From the NCBI GenBank assembly GCA_006538405.1, contig BJKQ01000021.1:62001-126000 (forward strand): a stretch of DNA of 64,000 nucleotides. Direction: 5' to 3'. The DNA is from Hansfordia pulvinata (taxonomy: Eukaryota; Ascomycota; Sordariomycetes; Xylariales). The notes under the pieces were generated by a model. It worked only from the letters and a program-made list of their open reading frames with translations, made no database searches and was not told where the DNA came from. Shown here one piece after another: positions 21,007 through 31,095 of the stretch (within the stretch, counting starts at the first letter, position 1; every line of letters begins with the position of its first letter). Position numbers and translations under genes: made by a program.

Positions 21007-23465
21007 TGAGATGTGGCAGCTTTGATTTGAGTGAAGCGGGACCGACTACTTTTTGATTACGAATTTACGACGGCCAAGATGGGTTCTGATTGATGACTTG
21101 GGATTACCTCCGCCTCTCGCGAGGCGGGAAGTTGACGCGCTTTGTCTTCTTGGAGTTTTGGTTGGCTTATATGAGCCGGACGCATGATTCGGATACTAGA
21201 TACCTGTTGCCGTGGCCTCGCCGTATGGCTTCGTTTCTTTGCAGCTCTTTACATTCAGATAGGCCAGTATGTGGTAATCGCCAGCAATTCCGAATCAATC
21301 ACCCTGCCATTGTCCGCGGTAGCTGTGCTGCCAGACCAGTCGTGGCGAGGCTGTGTCTCGTGAACATCGGAACTGAGGTACCAGCATTGAAACCAGCTTT
21401 CTCAATAATAGAGTCCCAACTCGTAGATAATGACGGTTGGATCCTACCAGGGATAGCCCAGGACATCTGGCTTATCAGCCACAGGAACAGGCCTGGGCGT
21501 GGGAAAAGGGACCTGGATGCGCCCATGAGCGTCGGATATAGCCGTCGAAGTACTCGTAGCCCACAGGAAGCTGGCTCCAGAGCAAGGAAGGCCGTTGGGT
21601 AGTAGCTCATGTCACTCCTTGGGGCCTGGCGGACAGGTCGCAGGACAACGTGGTGCGCGCGCGCGCGCGCGTGCAGGGTTGCACAGGCTGATGCGTCCGA
21701 TGGCAGGGGGGTTGGATTTGGGAGGAGCTGAGGTCCGGGCCGCGTAGGAAGTTTCGGCGCGGACGTGGGGGGGGGGGCCTTGATCTCGTCGTCTGCCTGT
21801 ACAGATGTCACTGAGGTACTTTGCTTGACGCTGGCTTTGGCGTGCGCCAATGTTGAGTTACGCGGAAGCCTCCGAGACTGGAGGGGATACGAGTACAGAA
21901 ACAGCGTACTTCTGAGGATGTGATTTATGCCCTGAGCGCTCGAGCTGATCAAGCTGACGACCAGGCGCGAGATTCAGCCGCTGCTGTGATTGTTCTGGGG
22001 TCATTGAGAAACTCATGATCAGGTCTGGTATTGAAGAGGTACCCACCACTTCGACATTCGCGGTCCTCACGATCGGGTCAAGCCTGGTTGCGGGGGCTTT
22101 GGAGGAGGAGCGGGCCAATAGCGACGGGCCATGGCTGTTTCGCCGGCGCAGGGGCCGGGGATCGCAGTCCTTGGGAGGCCGAGTAGAAGGTGAGGGAGGG
22201 CAGGGTGGTTGTGCAACGGTGACGTTCTGTAAGCTGGCTCGCGCTCCTGGAGGAATCTCGGATGAAACGAGGCGTTGCAAGAGGGCCAGGAGCCAAGGAG
22301 AGAGGGGGAGAAGCCCTGGGGAGAAAAGGGATCTGGGCGGAGACCACGAGGCACCGGCGAGAGTGAGGCTGTCACAGCCCGAGGTGGAGCTGCGCGATGT
22401 ACGACTCGAGTTACGACCAGTGTTGGTATCCCATCCCATATCTGGACAAAGTGAGGGCCTCGTAGCTCTCAAGTGGCGACTGCGGAGCTCTGGGAGCTTG
22501 GGATCGATTATTCGAACCTAAGGTAAGTCACTCGGGAAGGATCATGCTCGGACCCACTGACTGTCAGATCTCTCAGTTATGCTGAGAACGTGAGCACATC
22601 TGTTGACGACCTTGTTGGGCGCGCGTCAGAGCAGAGAAGCCATCAACTTTCGCATCAAATTCAAGTTCCTCGCCCAGGACGGGCGACGTCCTTGTGCAGA
22701 GTTGCACCGGCTGCCCTACGTCAGGTAAGTATTGGTACTTCGGGGCCGACGGTCGGTCGTACAGGCGTAGGCACATGAGGGACCCACCGCATAGAGTGCC
22801 TGTGCGAAGTACTCGTACCCTGCATCAGGCGATTGGCGGTGGCAGTGACGTAAAGGAACCCGACAAACGTGCTGGGTCCCCGCCCTCTGCTTGGCCGGTG
22901 CTTCACCTCGCCGTGGACTGGCTCTCGTCGCTGTTTTGGGCTGTTCTGCCACGAGCCCCGGGCCACCCAAGCCACCGGTAGGGAATTCAGGAATCAAATG
23001 ACAGAGGAGGGTAGGGGATGATTGGGAACAGCCTTGATAGCTGCACGGACACGGTCGAGGCCAGGTCAGGGTACATGCATGTAGCATGGGAGCGGGTGGT
23101 AAGGCAGGTACTGCCCAGAATAGGCACTCGACATAAATACCTCCAGCTTATTACATCAATGTATATCGAAACTCCAGGACATAATGCTCCGTCCCCCAAA
23201 GACCGGCCTCTCCACCCCTCAGCCATACCATCCTAGACCCTGACCTCTTCACATCTCGCTTTTGCTCTCCTCCTCCCCACGCTGTTCTGCCCGCCTCTGA
23301 TCTTCTTCTCTCTCCTCTCGTTCGTCCCGTCCCAAACTCGCGCTTTCGTTTTGCGCCGCTTCATGCCTCGCTCGAAATCGACTGCCTGGCCCGCCTGCTC
23401 CGCCCATTAGCCGATTTCCTTGCACGCCACCCCACGCCGTTACGTCGACCCAACAGCCGCCCGTC
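21007..23465. other. Intergenic, 2.5 kb, including the TPS1 promoter
   Basis: No gene supported. Contains a (GC)n run near 21656-21672, TACTCGTA-type motifs near 21547, 21887 and 22806, and the C/T-rich leader of the trehalose synthase gene (23230-23460). Confidence 0.5.
23013..23017 (+). promoter_or_regulatory. STRE-like AGGGG upstream of TPS1
   Basis: AGGGG core at 23013-23017, with a reverse CCCCT at 23215-23219, about 450 and 250 bp upstream of the TPS1 start. In yeast this element binds Msn2/Msn4 and drives stress induction of TPS1. Here it is a short-motif match only and could occur by chance. Confidence 0.3.
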
Positions 23466-25064
23466 ATGGCTTCCACCGACTCTCCCGAGCCCTCTTCCAC
23501 GGGCAGCCGTCGTCTCATCCTCGTCTCTAACCGCCTGCCCATCACCATCAAACCCCAGGATGACGGCAGCTACGCCTACAGCATGTCCTCGGGCGGCCTC
23601 GTCACCGGCTTGAGCGGCCTCAGCAAGACGACAAACTTTCAGTGGTACGGCTGGCCCGGCATGGAGGTACCCGACTCGGACGTCGACACGGTCGTCGACC
23701 AGCTCAAGCAGAAGTACAGCGCCCACCCGGTCTGGATCGACTCCGAAATGGCCGACCGTCACTACAACGGCTTCTCGAACTCGATCCTCTGGCCCCTCTT
23801 CCACTACCACCCCGGCGAGATCACCTTCGACGAGAGCGCCTGGGAGGCCTACCGCCAAGTCAACATGCTCTTCGCCCAGGCCGTTGCCCGCGATGCGCAA
23901 GAGGGCGACCTCATCTGGGTCCACGACTACCACCTCATGCTGCTCCCCGAAATGCTGCGCGACATGCTCGGGGACAAGAAGAACATCAAGATCGGCTTCT
24001 TCCTTCACACCCCCTTCCCGAGCTCCGAGATCTACCGTATCCTACCCGTCCGCGTCGAGCTGCTGCGCGGCCTGCTGCACTGCGACCTCATCGGCTTCCA
24101 TACCTACGATTACGCCCGTCATTTCCTTAGCTCCTGCTCCCGCATACTCGAGACCCCCACGGACCCCAACGGCATCGAGTTCAACGGCCGCTTTGTTTCG
24201 GTCGGCGCCTTCCCTATCGGTATCGACCCGGAGAAGTTCACCGAGGGCCTCAAGAAGCCCAAGGTTCAGGAGCGCATCAAGGCCCTCAAGAAGAAGTTTG
24301 ACGGCGTTCACCTCATCGTCGGCGTTGACCGCCTTGACTACATCAAAGGTGTACCCCAGAAGCTGCACGCCCTCGAGGTCTTCTTGTCTGAGCACCCGGA
24401 CTGGCGCGGCAAGGTCGTTCTCGTCCAGGTTGCCGTTCCCTCGCGCCAGGACGTCGAGGAGTATCAGAACCTGCGCGCCGTCGTCAACGAGCTTGTGGGC
24501 CGGATCAACGGCAAGTTTGGCACGGTCGAGTTCATGCCCATCCACTTTTTGCACCAGAGCGTGGACCCAGACGAGCTCTGTGCGCTGTACGCCGCCTCGG
24601 ACGTTTGCTTGGTCAGCTCGACGAGGGACGGCATGAACTTGGTATCTTACGAGTACATTGCCACACAGCGCGACAACCACGGAGTCATGATTCTGTCCGA
24701 GTTTACCGGAGCCGCACAGTCTCTGACGTCCAGCCTGATTGTCAACCCGTGGAACACGGAAGAGCTTGCCAACGCGATCCACGACGCCGTCACCATGTCC
24801 GAAGAAATGCGCGCCACCAACTACCGCAAGCTGGAGAAGTACGTCTTCAAATACACGTCGGCCTGGTGGGGACAGACCTTTGTTAAGGAGCTGCTCAAGG
24901 TCAACCCCAAGAGTGACGACAGCGGCAGCAGCAGTGTGCGAGATCGACACGGGTCCCTCGGCGAGGCCGGCCGGGCGATAATGAAGGCTGCCGAGACGAT
25001 AAAGATGGCTGCCAGTGACAACCACCCCGCCAGTATGGCCGGGTTGCCTTCGGTCGTCGACTGA
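23466..25064 (+). CDS. tps1: Alpha,alpha-trehalose-phosphate synthase (UDP-forming), TPS1
   Basis: GT20 glycosyltransferase that makes trehalose-6-phosphate from UDP-glucose and glucose-6-phosphate in the cytosol, the first step of trehalose synthesis. 532 aa, intronless, start at the first ATG (MASTDSPEPSSTGSRRLILVSNRLP). Seen: the N-terminal LILVSNRLPITI strand with the glycine-rich SSGGLVTGLSGL, WYGWPGMEV, the WVHDYHLMLLP segment, GFFLHTPFPSSEIYR near 177, GVDRLDYIKGVPQKL near 286, the nucleotide-sugar region TRDGMNLVSYEYIATQ near 387, and SEFTGAAQSL. It has no phosphatase domain, so it is the synthase subunit. The C-terminal tail after residue 475 is Ser-rich and probably disordered. Likely stress-regulated. 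Confidence 0.96.
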   Translation: MASTDSPEPSSTGSRRLILVSNRLPITIKPQDDGSYAYSMSSGGLVTGLSGLSKTTNFQWYGWPGMEVPDSDVDTVVDQLKQKYSAHPVWIDSEMADRHYNGFSNSILWPLFHYHPGEITFDESAWEAYRQVNMLFAQAVARDAQEGDLIWVHDYHLMLLPEMLRDMLGDKKNIKIGFFLHTPFPSSEIYRILPVRVELLRGLLHCDLIGFHTYDYARHFLSSCSRILETPTDPNGIEFNGRFVSVGAFPIGIDPEKFTEGLKKPKVQERIKALKKKFDGVHLIVGVDRLDYIKGVPQKLHALEVFLSEHPDWRGKVVLVQVAVPSRQDVEEYQNLRAVVNELVGRINGKFGTVEFMPIHFLHQSVDPDELCALYAASDVCLVSSTRDGMNLVSYEYIATQRDNHGVMILSEFTGAAQSLTSSLIVNPWNTEELANAIHDAVTMSEEMRATNYRKLEKYVFKYTSAWWGQTFVKELLKVNPKSDDSGSSSVRDRHGSLGEAGRAIMKAAETIKMAASDNHPASMAGLPSVVD

Positions 25065-25494
25065 GTCACCAAGACGACTAGCTTTGAACGAGATATGAGC
25101 AGGACGGCGTTATCGAGGTTTGGAGTTTATCATTATGGGCGAGACAGGTTTAGCTCATGTGCTCGTGCCCCATCATACCCAATAGATCGGATTTCTGAGC
25201 CTTGCGTGTTTGCGTGCAATGTTTGAGCATGAAAACGATACTGATTGGATTAAAATCGCTATGCAAACCAGTGAAGCAACCCCAAAACGCCATCGCGAAG
25301 CCGCGCCGCCTGGAGCCCTGACGGTTCATGCGAGACTTGTAGTACATGCAAAGGAAAAGCGCCGGTGGTCTGGTCACGGCCAGACGCTCAGACGCAGTAA
25401 GTGAGCAACAAGAACCAGATTCTTTAAGGAACGTACAACTTCTCCGATATTAGATAGACATCAACCCAATCCTGGAAAGGAGAAAGGGGATGTC
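25065..25494. other. Convergent intergenic spacer
   Basis: About 430 bp between the convergent TPS1 (+) and four-helix membrane protein (-) genes. It would hold both 3' untranslated regions. No gene or repeat seen. Confidence 0.5.
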
Positions 25495-26229
25495 CTACAC
25501 AGCCTCGCCCATCTCGAACTCCTTCTGGGCGGCCTGCTTGCGGTCGCGGCGGCGGCGGAGGACCTTGTCGACGACGCGGCCGCCGATGCCGTCGACCTTG
25601 TCGCCGAGGAAGGTCTTGGCGGCGCCGTAGCCGGCGGACAGGGTCCACAGGATGCACTCGACGAGGTCGACCCAGACGGCGCCCTTCATGACGCCCGTGG
25701 ACGCGCCCTTGTAGTCGTCGTCGCCGCCGCCGCCCTCGCCGCCCTCGCCGCGGTGCAGGAAGATGCCGGCGAAGACGCCGAAGGCGACGAGCCAGCACAC
25801 GGCGAGGCCGGCGTCGAGGGCCCAGGCGCGGTGGGCCTGGGCGCGGCGCCAGCCGGTCAGGGCGCCGAGGGGCGCGGCGACGGCGAGCAGCAGGGCGGCG
25901 ACGCAGGCGGACCCGGAGACCAGGACCCCCCACACCCACTCGGCGGAGCGGTCTCCCGCGGCCAGGCGGTTGCCGTAGACGCCCGCGGCGACGAGGCCGA
26001 GGACGAGCTGCAGCCCCCGGACTACCATGCGCGGGACGGCCTCCCAGGCCTTGAGCGGGGCGGTGGCCAGGCGCTTGGCCGAGGCGACCCCGCGGTCCGC
26101 GGCGGCGGGGGCGTGCGACTCGGCGGCGCCGGACAGGGCGGCCTTGGGGTTGCGGATGTACGTCTTGGCCGTGGAGGGGTCGCGGAGGGCGGCGGCGCCG
26201 AGGGCGGCTGCTTGAGGGGGGATGCCCAT
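25495..26229 (-). CDS. Four-helix integral membrane protein (MARVEL-like topology)
   Basis: 244-aa single-exon protein starting MGIPPQAAALGAAALRDPS. Four hydrophobic segments are visible: VVRGLQLVLGLVAAGVYGN (about 68-87), WVWGVLVSGSACVAALLLAVAAP (about 98-120), LDAGLAVCWLVAFGVFAGIFL (about 138-158) and VWVDLVECILWTLSAGYGAAKTF (about 184-206). An acidic/Gly loop (GEGGEGGGGDDDYKG) lies between the third and fourth, and the C-terminus is basic (KVLRRRRDRKQAAQ). This arrangement, with a charged loop before the last helix, resembles fungal MARVEL-domain proteins of membrane apposition sites. I see no decisive motif, so the family call is inference. Its 5' leader contains a GA microsatellite. Confidence 0.7.
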   Translation of the reverse strand: MGIPPQAAALGAAALRDPSTAKTYIRNPKAALSGAAESHAPAAADRGVASAKRLATAPLKAWEAVPRMVVRGLQLVLGLVAAGVYGNRLAAGDRSAEWVWGVLVSGSACVAALLLAVAAPLGALTGWRRAQAHRAWALDAGLAVCWLVAFGVFAGIFLHRGEGGEGGGGDDDYKGASTGVMKGAVWVDLVECILWTLSAGYGAAKTFLGDKVDGIGGRVVDKVLRRRRDRKQAAQKEFEMGEAV

Positions 26230-26309
26230 TTTCTCCGTCTTCTTCTTCGTTTTCTTTCCTTGGGTGGTTGGTTCGAGAGAGGGAGGAGGTTTGGTGGCGG
26301 CGGTAGTGA

Positions 26310-26348
<39 letters not shown>

Positions 26349-27986
26349 TGATGGGCTGTCCTGCAGCTGCTTTTTAGGGTAGAGAGTGGCCTGGGGCGTG
26401 CTTTTGTTGGTGAAGAAAGAGCGCTGAGGGCGTGAAGAGAGGCGGACTCGGGTCGTCGATGGGTTTCCGGTGGTGGATCGTGCTGGTGGGTGGAATATAT
26501 ATGCGGATAATGTTGTAGAGTTCCGAACGGAGCCTGGTGTCGGTCTTGTTGATGAAGACCAAAGAGAGTGTGCCTTGGCGCTGCCACAGGGGATGGAGAA
26601 GAGGGAGGAGAAGGACAAGACGAGGGAGAAGCAGAAGAAAGGGCCTGTTGAGACGGCGACAAGGAGGATTGTGCGACTGTTTGTTGGGAGGGCACAAAGA
26701 GAACCGGCTCGCGGTGCGTTGGCCCGGATGGAAGTGAATGGACTACGGAGGACTTGGGAGGAAAAGGAGACGAGCACAATAGCAGGGATGAAAGAGACGG
26801 AAGGGACAAAGAGACGGAAGCCGAGAGTGAATGGCCAGACACCCGTTGATATACAGCAGGGCCTCGTCGACTCGTGAACGCTGGCACAGAAGCCAGACAC
26901 GCGGCACAGGTGGGACAAGATCGCTGCTGTCGAGCCGCGGTTCCGACCCAGGCGAGACGCGACGAGGCGGCAACCCTGCCGGCGAGGGTCTCGCGGTGCA
27001 GGCCGGAGAGCCCCTCGACTGGTCCTCGTCTGCCGGCTGCCCGGCTCTTCGCCTCTTGGGCTCTGCGGCTGCGTCCGAAGCGCGCTGGCAGATCCATCGG
27101 CTACACTGGGGTCGACCTCGCCTGTCCTCCACCCAAGACGAGCACTCGCCGTGCTGCTCGCGGGTAGTCGTCCACAAAGACCCCTCCGTCGAGAACCCCC
27201 GTCCGATCTTCAATCTTCAAAGTGCATACGAGTACCTCCTAGGTAGGTACGGATAGGCGCCTCTGCGGCGGCTCGCTGCCCGGCCTGCGACAGAGCGCGC
27301 GGTCCCGACTCGAGTGGCCGTGGGACCGTCGCTTTTGGCTGTGGGCAAGCAAAGTGAGACGTTGCGCGTCTGCGGACCGGGGCGCGGACAGCCAATCGAC
27401 GGCGAGCCGCGCCCGGGTTCCGAAGCGCCCGCGTTTGGCCGGCGCTTATATCTGCTCGTAGCCCGTACGTAGGAGGTAATTGTAGCCCCTCCAAAAATAC
27501 CGGCCAACTTAGGACTGGAAGCGTGGATACGCGTGCCTTGGGTACAGCGCAGTACTCCATGTCGCATTGGATGCACCTTGTTGCAGACCAGACAAATCTA
27601 CTTACTCGTACATAACCTTAGAGCACTGGCATGAGGTCGCCCGTACATAGGTAGAGTTCGAGAGACAGATCGTTTGTACTCGTACGCGTAGATTGGGCTG
27701 ATTATTACTCAAGTGAGCTTCATGGGCTAGCACAGCCAAGCGGGTGCGCACATCGAAAGTGATCCTTCGCGATGGCCTCGCACCATCAGGTCGGCAAGCC
27801 CCTCCATGTAGGCCGAGTCTCTATTTAGACCATATGGAAAGAGACATGCAAGGAACAAAATTAGCAACAGCTTCTCATGACATTCATAGTGCACGCTCGC
27901 ACGCTCAAGCACTTCGAGCCCGGTAATGGCAACAGCACACACCCGCGAATCGTAAATCGTCCACCCCGTCCCGGCGCCTCCCCGCC
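26230..27986. other. Intergenic with GA microsatellite
   Basis: No gene supported. A (GA)n tract lies at about 26310-26346, in the leader of the four-helix membrane protein. Several TACTCGTA-type motifs occur near 27226, 27604 and 27676, with an AGGTAGGTAC string near 27240. Open frames are antisense shadows with no recognisable domains. Confidence 0.5.
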
Positions 27987-29153
27987 CTACACTGCCTGCT
28001 CGGCCGCGGTCGTGGCCGTCAGCCCCTGCGCACTGTCCTGTCTCGGCGCGTTCCTGCCGTCGACCTGCATGCGCCCGAACCTCTTCTTGCTGTACCCGAG
28101 CGTCGCGAGCAGGTTGTTGAGGACTGCTGGCAGGATGCCGAGGACGAGGAACGCGCCGCCCGCGAGGGGCGCGATGATGGAGAAGACGGTGAAGCCGTAG
28201 CTGGCGTTCTGGAAGGCCTCGCTGCCCATCAGCGCGTCGGTCGCCAGGCCGACCTGCATCGCCGTCAGCACGATGACGACGTAACCGAGCAGCGTCGCCA
28301 GCGCCGTCGAGTTGTCGCGGATCCAGCTGCCGTACGACACGGAGGCGCCCACGCTCGTGTACCGCGCATGTCGAGCCGCGCCACGCGGAACACCTTCTGC
28401 AGCCGGCCCAGCCGCAGCTCGCCGTACCAGTACCGCCGGTTGACGCGCTCGTACGCGAAGCGGCCGCCCCGGGCCCATGAACTCGCGCACCAGCCGCTGC
28501 CACGCCGCCCACGTCAGCTGCGCCGGCACCAGGCCCCGCCGCTGCGCCAGCTCAAAGTCGCTGCGGTACATGAGGAGCGCCGTGTACGAGAAGAGCAGGC
28601 CGCGCGCGCAGTTGCCAATGTCCCGGTCCGCGGCGCTGCTGCTGCTGCCGCTGCCGCTGCCGCTGCCGCTGCCGCTGCGGCCGTGCGTGGGGAGCCGCCG
28701 TGTCCTCCGGGTCCTCCGGCGCGGCGTGCGCAATGTGCTCCGCCCAGAAGCCGCGGTCCAGCAGGTACAGCGGCAGCGGCTTGAGGAAGATCTGCCGGGC
28801 CGCCCAGACCAGGTGCATCTGGGGGTCCTCGGTGAGGTAGATCTCGCGCGACAGCAGCAGCTGGTGGTGCAGGGGCCGCGGGGGCATGGGCCGCCCGCAC
28901 AGCCAGAGGTGCTTGTAGACGCCGATGAGCTTGTTGACCTGCAGGTCGCGCCTCAGGAACGCGTCCAGCTCCGAGCCCCGGCTCGGCGGCTCGATGTCGT
29001 CGTGTCTGGTCCGGTGCGACGCCGGCAGCAGGTCGGCAAAGGGTGAACGTCGTCGCCGTTGTCGCCGTCGCCGCCGCTCGTCGAGGCACAGCGGGCCGGC
29101 AGCGGGTCGGACGTGAAGGGGGCGGCGCCGTCGGGGTCCGGGTTGGCGGCCAT
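27987..29153 (-). pseudogene. DUF6601-type integral membrane protein, frame-broken
   Basis: Conserved fungal membrane protein that I place in the DUF6601 family from its order of segments: RGSELDAFLRRDLQVNKLI, KHLWLCGRPMPPRPLHHQ, QMHLVWAARQIFLKPLP, CARGLLFSYTALLMYRSDF, RRYWYGELRLGRLQKVF, IRDNSTALATLLGYVVIVLTAMQVGLAT and a final helix near FTVFSIIAPLAGGAFLVLG. The start is MAANPDPDGAAPF at 29153. These segments lie in order but in different frames, so four breaks are needed: near 29043 (CCC where CCCC would keep frame), near 28695, near 28465 (in GGGCCCGGGG) and near 28368. No stop-free single frame exists and the breaks are not intron-like. Either a decayed gene or sequence error in GC-rich DNA. 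Helices and conserved residues otherwise look well preserved, which favours error or very recent loss. Confidence 0.6.
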
Positions 29154-31095
29154 GTTGGCGCTAGCTCGGGGACTGTCGCTTTTGTCGTCGCGGTCGTGGT
29201 CGTCGTTATCGTCGCGGTCGTCGTTTTCGTCGTGGCAGTCTTTGCTGTCCCCTGCCCCTCGAAACCCCCGGTCAGCAGTCCCAGGTTGCCCGTCGGTGAT
29301 GGCATGCACTTGGGCACAAGGGGGCTCTGATGTAATGGTCCCTCGGACGAGAAGCAAGAAAGAAGCACGAGTGCGTGCGTGGTGCGCGGACAGCTAACTA
29401 CCTAAGCTGGGCTGAGCAAACGCCGACCCCATGCCCTCACCTCACCACGCGCAACACCAACACAGCCCGCCCGGACCCTCCTTGCTGAGGCCACCGTCCA
29501 GCGGTTGCCAGGCAGCGAAAGCAGCAGGTGGCTTGCCGATCGGAAGAGCCCAGAACAGACAGAGCGGCACGGCTCGCGGGCTCTGCCGTCAAGGCCTCTC
29601 ACGCCTGCCCGCCAGCCTGCCTGCTTATTATGGAGCCCGAGGGGGGGGCACAGCGCCAAAGCGCAGCAGGGGTATGCAGGGGTGCTCAGCCCGACGAGGC
29701 TGCTCCACCCACTGTCAGCTTCATCAACACCCGCGAGTCCGCGTCCGCAGTAATAACCTACCTAGACGAGCCTACTCGTGTACGGCTGCAGCTTCGGGTG
29801 CCTGGCGCCGCACGTCATCTCGCTAGCAATTGGGTAAAGTTAGGTACCTACCTTAGGTTAGGTATGTATGTAGGTAGGGTGTGGAAGGTTCTGTGCCATC
29901 CAGTCGTGCTAGTTAGTCCGGCGGCAGCGAGTGTTCTTGGGGTAGGATTACTTGTCGCGGGCAGAAAGGGCCAGCCCGCGCGGAGACACCCGGAGCATAG
30001 CCACCCACCCAGGCTCCGGGGAAGCCGTGCTTGTGCCCTTCGATGATGGTCTCATGCTCATCAGTCGTTCTGACAAAGAGTCACTATCACTAATAGGACA
30101 GACTATGCGAAATCAGCAGGCTCCTATTAAGGACTAGCCATGATTTCAAGCGTAAGGCTCTGGGTGGTGTGTAAAGTTAGGTACCTACCTAAAGAGTACG
30201 GAGTACTCACTCGCACGCCCCTGGAGGAAGGCGCAAACATTTGTGGTCGTTCCTGCTGCCGCACAACGCTGTCCGCTTTGACAACGTGACCATCTTCAAT
30301 CTCAGCTCACGTAGACCCTCTCACCCTGACCCTTCCACGTCCACTGCCTCACGCCTCGCCTCGGCGCAAATCCGCTGCCTCACCCGTCTCAGCTCCTGCG
30401 GCCCTCATCAAGACACACAATTTGGAAGCGCCACCCTGGTCACTCACAGCCGCCTGCCATAAGCCGGCCCCTCCCGTCCAGCGGGCGTCCCGGGTCCCCC
30501 AAGTGTGGGATGAAAAAGTTGCCATCAACCATCGAGGCCAATCCCCGTCGGAAATGGCACCCAAACCACCACAATGCCATCCTCCTCATCCCAAAGTCCC
30601 GACAACAACCCTCGACTACCCGGACGCAAATAGCCCGTGATGACCCGGGCTAGCCCAACAAGGCCACAATTCCTACCAGGCACCCACCGACCCCCGCTAG
30701 CACCAGCTCAATGCTCCGCTGAGCGAAATGGGCCGTCTTACGAGCCCTCAGCCGCACTCCAACCCTCTTCACCATTGGCTGCAAATCCGACCCGGCGGCC
30801 CCAACCGCAGGGTCCCAGGTCTCGCCCCTGGTCTGCTCCATACGCGACTGCTCGTCCTCGTCGCCTGGCGCGCCTGGTTCCTCCAAGTACGAGGACGGAG
30901 TATACGGAAAACCCACGCCCTCGCTAGCGCGCGCCGACGGCACGGCAGCTTCTCGAGCCTCCACACGCCCCCCCTTAGCTGCGCCTCCTGCTGCCCTGCT
31001 TTAGCTGTAGAGTATATAGGTAGATTCACCCGTCGTGCCCGTCGTCCGGCCGCACTCGCCCAGCCTGCCTCCGTAGATACTGGCCCGTCACCATC
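29154..31095. other. Intergenic, 1.9 kb, with repeated TAGGTACCTA motif
   Basis: No gene supported. A 20-nt identical segment containing the palindrome TAGGTACCTA occurs twice, at 29834-29853 and 30171-30190. A TATATA at 31013-31018 precedes the NLR gene. Confidence 0.5.
31013..31018 (+). promoter_or_regulatory. TATA-like element upstream of the NLR gene
   Basis: TATATA in GAGTATATAGGTAG, 78 bp before the NLR ATG at 31096. Spacing suits a core promoter with a short leader. Motif evidence only. Confidence 0.35.
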
